NCBI GenBank assembly: GCA_023105745.1
Contig: JALGQZ010000018.1
Location: 23,334,132 to 23,398,131 of the forward strand
DNA: 64,000 nucleotides
Direction: 5' to 3'
Origin: Austropuccinia psidii
Taxonomy: Eukaryota > Basidiomycota > Pucciniomycetes > Pucciniales > Sphaerophragmiaceae
Below the pieces are notes generated by a model. That model did not search any database. It saw only the letters and a program-made list of their open reading frames with translations, and was not told the origin of the DNA. The position numbers and the translations under genes are program-made. Of this stretch, positions 39,107 to 48,236 are shown one piece after another (position 1 is the first letter of the stretch; each line of letters starts with the position of its first letter).

Positions 39107-40307
39107 ATGAGTTCCAAACTGACTGAACTCACTGAATCTTCTCTTCCTGCACCGCCACCATCTGTCCTTCATGGTTCTGGAATTCTCAGTTGATTTTCTT
39201 CTCCATCAATGGCTTCTTCTGGTCATTTTTTATCCCACCCAAGACGGTTACAAGGCAGTTTAAGTTCTTGATCCTGCTTGTGTCAAATTTTTGGCAAAGG
39301 GAAAAGAATGTTTTGAACATTACAATCCCAGATCTTCAAAATGCCATTATTGCTTCATTGGGAAGAAACCATGCTGCCATACTGGGAAGCAAGCTTCAAA
39401 CATAAGGAGGTATTTGTGGAGTAAAAAGGATGTGCCTATTGGAAAAGAGTTCCCGGTTTATGAGGCTCCTACTCTTGATGGTACCTCAGGGTATTCTGCT
39501 TGTGAGTGGATTGATTTGATTGCTTGAATGGATACTGACATCTTGATTTAGTGACTGGTTCTAGGAAAAGGGATGTGGCCAGGTGGACTAATATTGGAGG
39601 GCCCATTCCAGTTGGTGGTAGGCCAATATATTCCAGCTCAGAAGTCCTCATTTCTAGAATCAATACTAAAGGCACTGTGAAGAGGATAAGACGAATTGCC
39701 AATTCCCCACCTGATCCAGATGCTGAAGGGAGTTATGAGTAGGATGGTGAAGAAGTTGAGGTGATTCCCCATTCTGCTGGTCATCCATCCAATAGTTCTC
39801 CTTTGCAGCCTCCTGCCAAGAGATTCCAAAGTCAATTCATCCCCAGTACCCCCAGAAACTTCCAACCCACTCTTGCCACAATTCCTACTTCCATTCCTCC
39901 TGCTTCACCACACTTTTCCCACACCAGGCCTGCCTTGAATACAGCAGTAAGACCATCCCCCATCCAACAATCCAGAAACTCACCCATAGTCAACTCCCAA
40001 CAACTCCAACCTGTGGCCAGTACCAGTAGAGGAAGAGACAAACTTTCTCCTTTTCCATTTCCTGCCACCCAATTGTTTCAGCATAGGGATGGATGGCCTA
40101 TCCAAGCCACCAGAGAAGCTCCAAATATGGCGAGTGATAATCAGGATGCTGTGGCCAGGTTGTTTAGGGGAGTTGATTATGTATGCTAATGATAGGACTA
40201 TTCCAGGGACTGCTTCTGAGGAGATGGCTGAAAAATTTGCTTGGTATGAAGATGAGTTGATTAATGATTTCCAGAAGACTTTTGACTATTTGGGTAGAGA
40301 TAACTAG
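39107..40307 (+). pseudogene. Antisense gene in G3 with Zn(II)2Cys6-like cysteine cluster
   Basis: ATG at 39107 (MSSKLTELTESSLPAPPPSV), opposite to gag-pol. At ~39279-39370 the frame reads C-x2-[F]-x6-C-x10-C-x2-C-x6-C (KGKECFEHYNPRSSKCHYCF). This is the spacing of fungal Gal4-type Zn2Cys6 clusters, with the second Cys replaced by Phe here. Then RRYLWSKKD, a GT-AG intron at 39502-39551 (donor GTGAGT, 50 bp) that restores phase, a conserved block (RDVARWTNIGGPIPVGGRPIY), a long Pro/Ser/Gln-rich disordered region, and a C-terminal block EDELINDFQKTFDYLGRDN ending TAG at 40305. Stops at 39212 and 39261 and at least two shifts show decay. The splice signals favour plus-strand coding. DNA binding is inferred from cysteine spacing only. 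~370 residues if intact. Confidence 0.72.
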
Positions 40308-41023
40308 TTTTCTTTTTCTTGTTTGTGTTTGGTTTGACTTCTATCCCCACTCTTATAGCTACTGAAATGAAAAAATAAATAAAAAATAAATGGAACCTCC
40401 CAATACATGATTTGGGAGGGGATGCTTCTTCTCTTTAAAAGAAATAAAAAGAAGTATACAAGTAAAGAAAAGAAAGAAAATGAGAGAAAAGGAGAGTAGA
40501 GAAAAAGAAACAGAGAAATTCCTGAGGTTTGTCCTTCTTGTTGTGAGCTGCTTGAATTTGGACAAGAACTGTCTGAAAGATAAAAACGAATCATTTGATG
40601 CTCACAGAGTGGCCAAGGTGATGCTTTACAAGAAGTAGAACCCTCAGGGATGCATACCAGGAGATGGAGCTTACTTTCATAACTTCCACTCCTCACCAAG
40701 CACCATAAAACAGATAACTTTGCCATAATTTACTTTGAAGTAATGAATGTCTTGAATAAATATGATTGGCATAGGTTGGAAAAGAATATAAAGATAAAAG
40801 ATAAAAAGAAAGAAGAAATTTGGCCATATATTGATGAAAGGTCCAAATTTGAGGGTATTGATGCTGCAAGGCCTTCTGAATCTCTCCAGAGAATTGACAA
40901 GTGCTCACAAAGTGGCCAAGGTGATGCTTAAAACAGCATTTGGGTAGAATACCCCCTTAAAGGTGCATTCCAGGAGAGGAACTTACTTTCATAACCTCTT
41001 CTCCCCACCAAGCACCATAATAA
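40308..41023 (-). other. G3 spacer downstream of pol with 108-bp direct duplication
   Basis: Segments 40601-40708 and 40914-41020 are direct repeats (CTCACA[G/A]AGTGGCCAAGGTG ... CACCAAGCACCATAA) separated by ~205 bp, diverged at roughly a quarter of positions by eye. The interval also contains an AG-rich purine tract on the plus strand (40440-40520). No protein-like ORF. It separates the convergent 3' ends of pol and the antisense gene, so it may hold both polyadenylation regions. Confidence 0.65.
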
Positions 41024-42286
41024 TCAAACTCTTGAGGTATTTGAGCCAGGCTTTTCTGGATACAATGAGTGGAAATCCTTTACAAGGTCTGGTGAGTTGG
41101 TAAGGTTGGAAGCTTGCTCCCAAGTTGTTCTTTCTGGGTCCTCACTGAATCCTTTCCACTCTGCAAGGTACCATAATTTGCCTCTTCTGAGTTTGGAGTC
41201 CAGAACCTGAGCCACTTCCCATTCTTCTTGCTCCTCCACTAGAACTGGTTGTGGTGACAATTGATGACGATTTGGGATACTTGACTGCTTGACTGGTTCT
41301 AGTAAGGACACATGGAATACAGGGTGAACTGACTTCCATTGTTGAGGCAACTTTAGATGATATGCACGACTTCCAATCTTCTTAATGACTTCAAAGTGTC
41401 CCAACCATCTTTCTTAAGGTTTCTTGGTGGGTCTTGTAGTATTGATGCTCTTGTAAGCTAGCCATACCTTATCCCCAGGTTGGAAATCAGGTGGAATTGA
41501 CCTATTTCTATCTGCATACTTCTTGAATCTCCTTATCGCTGACTCTAATTCTTCTTTGACAACTTTCTGTACTGATTTGAGTTTTGTTGATAACTTTCCA
41601 GAAGGTGAGTCTTGGGAAATGTGGATTGAGTCAAAGCTGGGATTTCTTGCATAAATGGTGAAAAAAGGGGATGGCTTTGTTGATGAATTTTCTTCATTAT
41701 TGTAGGCAAATTCAGCCAGAGGGTGCCAGATGTGCCAGTCATCTTGATGATAACTGACATACATCCAAAGATACTGTTCTAGAATCTGATTTACCCTCTC
41801 TGTCTGTCCATCTTTTTCAGGATGGAAAGCAGTTGAAAGATCTCTTGATATCTTGAGCTGCTGACATAAATTGGTCCATAATGATGAAACAAAGAAGGAT
41901 CCTCTATCACTGACAATACTGACTGGAAGGCCATGTTTGGAAAAGACATGGCTGATGAAGATTTGAGAGAATTCCAGAGAAGTGATTGTTCCATAAGCTG
42001 GAATGAAGATTGCCATTTTTGAGAACCTGTCCACAGCTACTAGAATTGAATCAAAATTGTTTGACAAGGGCAATTGAGTGATAAAGTTCATTGATAAAGA
42101 ATTCCAAGGACCAGATGGAATTTGAAGAGGCTTGAGTAATTCAAGCTTCTTATGACAAATGTTCTTGTTTTTTGAACATTGCTGACATGAGGACACATAG
42201 TCCTTAATGAATTGATTCATGCCAGCCCAATAAAAATCCCTCTTGATGAGCTTGAGGGTCTTCTCCTGGCCAGGGTTGCCAGCCAA
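41024..42286 (-). pseudogene. G3 integrase and chromodomain
   Basis: Open from 42286 to a stop at 41414, then in the same frame 41404-41024. Zinc-finger C-terminal half (CQQCSKNK near 42190), integrase core with first catalytic Asp replaced by Asn (SMNFITQL; 42086-42088), second Asp in SIVSDRGSFF near 41910, Glu in HPEKDGQTERVNQ near 41800; then GPY/F-like (GHFEVIKKIGSRAYHLKLP) and chromodomain (EVAQVLDSKLRRGKLWYLAEWKGF) near 41215-41110. The domain order is that of chromoviruses, whose chromodomain targets integration to chromatin. The Asp to Asn change plus the stop would inactivate it. Confidence 0.93.
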
Positions 42287-42403
42287 TAGTGAGTCATGAC
42301 GCTTTTGAAGAATATTGAGTTGGATTTCTTAATTTCTTGGGATCACCACTCTATATTTAAATAATAATAACTTGGCTTGAGGTTCAAGAGAATAATCTGT
42401 AAC

Positions 42404-43020
42404 TTATTCACCTCTTGCTAGTTTCTTGAGTATTTTTTTATAGTTTTTGTCTTGCCATACTTCTTTTTGAATCTTGTCAACCAAGTCTGAGAATATTTTC
42501 ACTTTGATTGAGAAGAATCTTGATTCTTGAATTTTATCTTGCTTTATTACTTGATGAAAATTCTGGGGATTATTGCTGATGAAGTCCACCCCCCTCTCTG
42601 GGTACACATCCTCCCGACATGACAAGGCATCTGGTAAAGTGGCCAGCCTTCCTAGGCGGTAAGTGATAGTGAAATGAAACTCAGAGAGAAATTCAGCCCA
42701 ACGGGCTTGATGACAAGTAAGAACTTTGGAAGACATAAAATACCAAAGAGAAGAGTGGTCTGTCAAGACCTCAAAAGAATTGTAAAGAGAGATAAGAAAA
42801 GCTCTCCAGCGCTTGAGAGCCCAAACTATGCCAAGGAGTTCCTTGTCATTAATTTCATAGTTCAGCTCAGCTGGAAGGAGCTTGCGACTGTCAAATGAAA
42901 TGGGATGCTTTCCTTAGTCATTCACCTGGCTCAGTACAGAATCCAAGGCATAATCAGAAGCATCAGTCTCTACAATAGTTGGTAGAGAAGGATAGGAGCA
43001 GTGGTGAATGCTTCTTTGAG
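42404..43020 (-). pseudogene. G3 RNase H region
   Basis: ETDASDYALDSVLSQV near 42985-42935 is the RNase H active-site strand; DHSSLWYFMSSKVLTCHQARWAEFL (42766-42690) is the downstream helix region, followed by a linker that leads to the integrase finger. A stop near 42915 and breaks on both sides separate it from RT and IN. Frame is shared with IN but shifted from RT. Confidence 0.85.
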
Positions 43021-43023
43021 TAT

Positions 43024-43964
43024 TCAAAACTGACTAAGAGCTTCCTCATTGAAGATAAGGGGAAAGTCTTTTTTGAGAAGGAAAGTGAGAGCAGTGATTT
43101 TTTTGGAGTAATTTGTAATTAAATGACAATAGAAACTGGCAAATCCAATAAAGAATTGAAGAGCCTTGATGTTCTTTGGCTGAGGCCAATTGAAGATTTG
43201 CTTAACTTTAGAAGAATTCATCTTGAGGCCCTCACTTGAAACAACATATCCCAAGTATTCCACACTTGAGGCATGGAATACACACTTGGAGGCTTTGGAA
43301 AAAAAATTATTGCCTCTCAGTCTTTGGAGGACAGAGGCCACATGTTTGACATGTTCCTCCTTTGAACTGGAAAAGACCATAATATCATTTAAATAAACTA
43401 CAACAAAAATATCCAAGAAATCTGAAAATATGTCATTTGCAAGATTCTGGAAAGAAGCTGGAGCATTGGTAAGGCCAAATGGCATAACCAAATACTCATA
43501 ACTACCATATTTGGTTTTGAAGGCAGTTAAGTGCTCCTCCCCCTCTTTGATTCTCAAGAGATTATATGCACCGCGCAGATATATCTTGGAGAAGATAGTG
43601 GAACTGTTGAATATGGTAAGAAGCTGGCTCATAGGAGGAAAAGGATACCTGTTCTTCCTAGTGACAGCATTTAGTTTGCAGTAGTCAACACACAAACAAA
43701 GACATCCATCCTTTTTCTTGACAAAAAGGACAGGTGCTCCTGTTGAAGAGGAGCTTGGCCTTATGAAACCTTTCTCTAAATTCTCTGGAATGTAGGCCTG
43801 CAGTGTTTCTGAATCTTGATTTGATAATGAGTAGATAACACCAACTGGAGGTAGAAGACCCTCCAATTTGATATGATGATCACAGGCGCAGTGTGGAGGA
43901 ACATTCTCTGCTTTCACCTTTTAGAATGCATCCAAATATTGGTGATAAGCAGGAGGGACTACCT
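43024..43964 (-). pseudogene. G3 reverse transcriptase
   Basis: RT fingers and palm are recognisable in order: KGFIRPSSSSTGAPVLFVKK, CVDYCKLNAVTRKNRYP, SKIYLRGAYNLLRI, LVMPFGLTNAPASFQN, VVVYLNDIMVFSS, then the thumb and connection LGYVVSSEGLKMN and FIGFASFYCHLI. The motif A aspartate is replaced by Tyr (KIYL, 43579-43581) and the first aspartate of the YxDD box by Asn (YLND, 43387-43389), so two of three catalytic carboxylates are gone. The frame differs from PR and from RNase H. Confidence 0.93.
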
Positions 43965-44690
43965 TCAACACAGTTTGAATTTCTTCTGGCTGTTCCTCCT
44001 CATCCCACTGCTCCTCCAGGGAGGATGGTCCATATCCCCTTGAAAGAGATGAAGTGAAGATATAGAAACATCTTCTCCAACATTGTTTATCTCTTTGAAG
44101 ACCTCATCTCTTGATTTGAGTAATGACTGAGATTTCATGATGGAAGGTATATGGACAGAAGAAGGAAGGGAAGGTGTCTTAAGTTCACCAACCAGAGCAA
44201 CACTGTTTACAGCAGTGGCCAAGGCATTACTAGCAGAAGAATTAATACCACTAGAATCCTTATGACTAGAATCATAGGTGATAAATCCATTTTTCCAATC
44301 AATAATGGGATTAAAATGGTAGAGACAATCATAGCCCAATATCAGGTCTTCTCCTTTGGGTGAATCTATGATAAAAAATTCCCATTCAGAGCTTGGGAAG
44401 GAAGGCAAGTCAACTACCCACTTGGTATAATGGGTGATGAACAAGACAGGGGATTTATTTGAATCAAGAATTAAAAGAGGAATCTTTTCAGGGAGCTCTG
44501 ACATAGTCAATGGGTACTTGAGAACAAAATTCTTTTCAATAAAATAGTTTGTAGCACCAGAATCAATGAGAATACTATAAAAAATATCAGAGACAGAAGA
44601 AAAAATAAGAAACTTTAAAGATTTCTTGACACTAGTATTCAGAGTGCACAATTGTGCTCTTGAAGGAAATAAGTGAGAACCATTGAACAC
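43965..44690 (-). pseudogene. G3 protease region
   Basis: A retropepsin motif LIDSGATNYFI (near 44565) is intact, followed by the second hairpin and LILGYDCLYHFNPIIDW (the strand bearing the ILG motif). The C-terminal part is a linker toward RT. It shares the frame of the downstream gag segment (45659-44724) with a stop between them. It matures Gag and Pol in the intact family. Confidence 0.9.
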
Positions 44691-44723
44691 ATCATGATTC
44701 CCACTCAGGCTTTTCCCTGCTTG

Positions 44724-46194
44724 CTAGGGAAGGAAGCCTCTTGATGACCCAGGATTGTTCTGAGGCCTCTTGAAGCATTTTTCAATTGGGTGCTTTCCAC
44801 CACAGTAAGTACATAACCCTTCTTTGATCCTCCTCTCCTTTTCAGAACCAATTAATTTATTGTCCTTATTGAGGAGAGCAGAATGGGGCTTGTCCTTTGA
44901 AGCTTGAAATTGCTTGCCCTTCTTATTCTTCTTATGGTGAGGCCTTTTTGAAGATGAGTCTTGAGGAGGCCTTGAAGAATTGTATCCAGTAACAGGGGGC
45001 TTCTTTTCTTGATGACTACCCTTCTCTTTCTGTCTCTCATGATATCTGGTATCTAATTCCAAGTTAATGTCAATGAGTTCTTGAAGAGTATCAAAATTAC
45101 CAGGGTAGGAAGCCAACTGGTCCAAAAGTCTTGATGCCAATCCTCTTCTATAATCATGAATATAAGCTCTTTCTCCCCAATCTCCAATTCTTGACATTAA
45201 GCTTCTGAAATCAGCAATGTACAAGGATACATGACCACTTTCCTTCATCCTCAAATTGTCTAACTCTTGTTCAGCTTTCCTGACTTCATTGGGATCACCA
45301 AGCAGAGTGAATAATTGAGTCTCAAATAACTGCCAATTATTGAGGAGGTAGGAAGGATCTTCATTGGAAATATTGGAGAGGTAGGGTTCAATCCATTTGC
45401 CAGCTCTACCAGTGAGAAAAAAAATTGAGTAAAGAACTTTCTTCCTGTCAGAGAAGAAGTTTTCTGGATCATTATGTAAAATAAATTGACAGGATTGGAT
45501 AAATCCTCTCAATTTATTAGCTTGAGTACCATCAAAAGAATCAGGTGCCTTCATTGATGGAGTTTTGAATGCATGGGCTTTGGAGTTGTCCCTGGGAGCT
45601 ACTACTTGAGTGAGTTGTCCCTGGGAGCAACTGCCTGAGTGAGTTGTCCCTGGGAGCAACTGCTTGAGTGAGTTGTCCCTGGGAGCAACTGCTTGAGTGA
45701 GTTGTCCCTGGGAGAAACTGCTTGAGTGAGTTGTCCCTGGGAGAAACTGCTTGAGTGAGTTGCCCCATGAATTGAGTCATCTGCTCCATCATCTTGATTA
45801 AGTTTGGTTCAGCTTGAGAGACAAGAGGTTGATTAGAATGGGCTATATTTGCAGCTTCAGAAGCCTCAGGGACGCCTGCCAAGGCAGTTGCCACTTCAGT
45901 TTCTTCAGACTCCTCCCCCTCTTCATCTTCATCTTCCCCTAATCTTGCTCTTGCACCTTCAGACATGCCAGGGTAGCCACCCAATAAGCCAGAGAAGGAT
46001 CTTGATCTTCTTGATTTCATTCCCCCTCTTCTGGAGGGTTCTGCTCCTTCCATTGGTGGTCCTCTGTCCAAATTTGCACTCAGTTGATGAACTAATGGTG
46101 TGCGGTCAAGAGGAACCCTTGCTGTAAGAGTGAGAACAGCTGGATTTCTTTGAGATCTAGTGTTCTTGGCTGGAGGGCTATGCTGAACTGGCAT
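44724..46194 (-). pseudogene. G3 gag with frame-shifting minisatellite
   Basis: ATG at 46194 (MPVQHSPPAKNTRSQR). A basic/proline N-terminus, RRSRSFSGLLGGYPG, an acidic stretch (EDEDEEGEESEE) and MMEQMTQFMGQLTQ follow. The frame then enters the 29-bp minisatellite at 45585-45758 and leaves it displaced. The next frame carries the capsid-like core (PDSFDGTQANKLRGFIQSC, SDRKKVLYSIFF, NNWQLFETQLF, ESGHVSLYIADFRSLM) and a CCHC knuckle (CTYCGGKHPIEKC) near 44815-44775. Five extra repeat units (145 nt) give the observed +1 displacement. Confidence 0.93.
45585..45758 (-). repeat. 29-bp minisatellite, six units, inside G3 gag
   Basis: Unit starts (GTTGTCCCTGGGAG...) fall at 45585, 45614, 45643, 45672, 45701 and 45730, with a partial unit at 45759: an exact 29-bp period. 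On the coding strand the three frames give LTQAV(A/S)PRDNS, LPGTTHS and SQGQ in turn, so three units equal one 29-residue repeat. Confidence 0.97.
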
Positions 46195-46883
46195 TCTTGA
46201 AAAATTAATAATGAAAAATCAATGATACTTTACAATAAGGGATAAAATCTTGGCCAAATCAATAATCAATAACATCTTGATGATCTTGAGGTGAAAAAAA
46301 TTCAATCAATAATTCAATCAATTCAGTAAATATCAGCAGTCAATCAAATATCAATAAATCTTGAAGAACTCAACAATCAATCAATAAATCAATCAATAAG
46401 TCAATTTCTTCAATATCAATTCAAGGTCTTGAGGAATCAATCAGTCAAATAAATATCTTCAGGAATCAAAATCAATCAATAATCAATAATCAATTCTTGA
46501 GGATTAATCAGTTATCTTAAGGAATTCAAAGTCAATCAGTCCAATCCAAATAAAATCTTGAATCACTGAATCAATCACCCAAATGAATCCCAATCAATCA
46601 ACCAATCAGTTAACCAATCAATAACTCCTGATAGGCCTGAATAAACGAAAAATAGAAATATTTGATTAAAATACAATTTAGAATGAAATGAGATGGTCAG
46701 CAAGCTATTAAGAAATGAAAGAATTAATTTCTGTATGAACATAATGAATGAGATGAAAATTGAAGATAGAAAAATCATAATCATGGGAATCATAAGATCA
46801 TAAGAGAGTCATAATTTGATGAGTGAAGGAAATGAAGTTAACTGAATGAAAAGAAAGAATCAAATATGAGTTGATTAATTTAA
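46195..46883 (-). other. G3 leader: TTGA-rich, no canonical PBS
   Basis: Between gag ATG and the 5' LTR the coding strand is dominated by TTGATTGA and CTTGA words (plus strand ATCAATCAA). Right after the LTR end (…TGTGACA) the coding strand reads TTAAATTAATCAACTC, with no TGG. No protein-like ORF. Confidence 0.7.
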
Positions 46884-47649
46884 TGTCACAGGGGCTCTTC
46901 TAAGTAAACAGGGCCTGGCACTCAGTAAACTGGGACTTACTTATGGAGGGCTCAGGATATGGTAAGAAACAAGTACACTGAAGAGTGTGAAGAGATGAAC
47001 TACTAAAAAAAATAATATAAGAAAAGAAGAAACAAATAATAAGAGTAAGAATAAAAGAGCCAACCACAAACAAGCCCAAGTCCACTTTTTTAACCTGTCA
47101 GAATTTAAAGAGAAGGGTTAATAAGGATATGGCCACCCAACTCATACTGTACAGGTGAATAAAGAAAGAAGGCAAAGACTAACTTAAAATTAAATAATTA
47201 TAATACTCAAAAAATAAGGATAAGAATAATTATAAAATAATAAATAAACTAAATTAATTAACTGGTCAAAAGTCCCCAGGGGGGAGAAAGAGGGGCTGGT
47301 ATATGTGAGAAGCACCAGCCCTGATCCAGACAGAGAATTTTGGTGAGAAGATTTGATGATTGAATTGAGTCTGGCCAATAAAGGTCCTGTACGGATGTAC
47401 AGGATTTTTACAGGAGGGATGGTGGTATTGAGTGATCATACAGTTTGGAAGTGGTGTATCCAAGCTGTATTGGGTAATTCCAACCTGTAAAAGTATTGAC
47501 AGGCTGTATTGATGAACCAGACTGTATGCATGTTTCAGCAAGGAAGATTTCTGAAGCTGAATGCTGATATGCACAGTGGACTTGCTGGTTTGAGGTGTTT
47601 GAGTGGGTGTAAGTATAAATACCCTTACCCCTGATTAGTGGTTGTTACA
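46884..47649 (-). repeat. G3 5' LTR
   Basis: 766 bp, TGTCACAGGGGCTC to GGTTGTTACA on the plus strand, flanked on the right by TSD GTGTG (47650-47654). Contains ~20 bp near 47463-47483 that the 3' LTR lacks. Confidence 0.95.
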
Positions 47650-47654
47650 GTGTG

Positions 47655-47836
47655 TCAGATGCCTGTTCCCTTCTTTTTCCTTTCTTTTTTCTCTGTGTTG
47701 ATTAATGATCTTGCATGTTCTTAATAATAATTTTGATCTGTACTGTTTTATCCTCTTCTTCACTTTCTTCTGCATACTGTCCTTCTACAGTATCTTCAGG
47801 TAATGGTGGTAATTCTGATGTTGATTGTTGATCCAT
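47655..47836 (-). pseudogene. G1 gag N-terminus
   Basis: ATG at 47836 (MDQQSTSELPPLPEDTVEG) opens an acidic N-terminus that ends at the G3 insertion; the frame resumes at 37495 (…GASPSEPKLP…). There is a stop near 47702. The start was chosen because it is the first ATG after the leader and gives the usual Ser/Pro/Glu-rich gag head. Confidence 0.75.
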
Positions 47837-48236
47837 TTTTACTTGGTAAACTTATACTTTATATTCATTTTCACTTTTTCTTTTTTTCTTTTCTTCTTGA
47901 ATTATCTTGAAGAAAAATCTCCCTAATTATTCTTTTTATTTCTGTTTTTTTCTTGGTGTTGCAATGAGAAATTCACTATATTTAGGTGTTTGGTTTTCTT
48001 GTGTTGCTTCTTTCACTCCCAAATAGAAATTGTATTATTTACTTGAGAATTTTGATGGTTATGATGATGATTATGATGATTTTGAATGTTATTTGTTTCC
48101 ATATTCCAGATTTTATAGATGTTTTGATTGTCAATTCTTTATAAAAACAGATTTCTGTGAGGTAGGTTGATTTTGATTTTCTTCTTTATTGATTATTGAA
48201 TGTTGAAGTTGGAAAGGCCACTGTTGGGACACCAGA
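47837..48236 (-). promoter_or_regulatory. G1 leader and primer-binding site
   Basis: On the coding strand, TGGTGTCCCAACAGTGG (48234 down to 48218) starts two bases inside the LTR end and is the PBS candidate with the obligatory TGG. The remaining ~380 bp is non-coding, AT-rich leader. Confidence 0.8.

Larger units (their letters stand above)
37501..47649 (-). mobile_element. G3: Ty3/gypsy chromovirus with an antisense gene, 10149 bp
   Basis: LTRs are 37501-38246 (3') and 46884-47649 (5'), flanked by a perfect TSD GTGTG (37496-37500, 47650-47654). Minus-strand order: leader, gag with minisatellite, zinc knuckle, PR, RT, RNase H, IN, chromodomain. Between pol and the 3' LTR lies a plus-strand, intron-containing gene. 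The target is the G1 gag gene, whose frame continues across the site. LTRs are similar but carry a 20-bp length difference. Confidence 0.95.

Noticed and set aside
40304..40726. 140-codon minus-strand ORF rich in Phe, Leu and Ser
   Set aside because: It is the complement of a purine-rich tract (40440-40520) and overlaps the end of the antisense gene; composition is that of low-complexity DNA.
45849..46127. 92-codon plus-strand ORF in G3 gag
   Set aside because: Leu/Pro-rich shadow of the acidic gag N-terminus on the other strand; no conserved feature.
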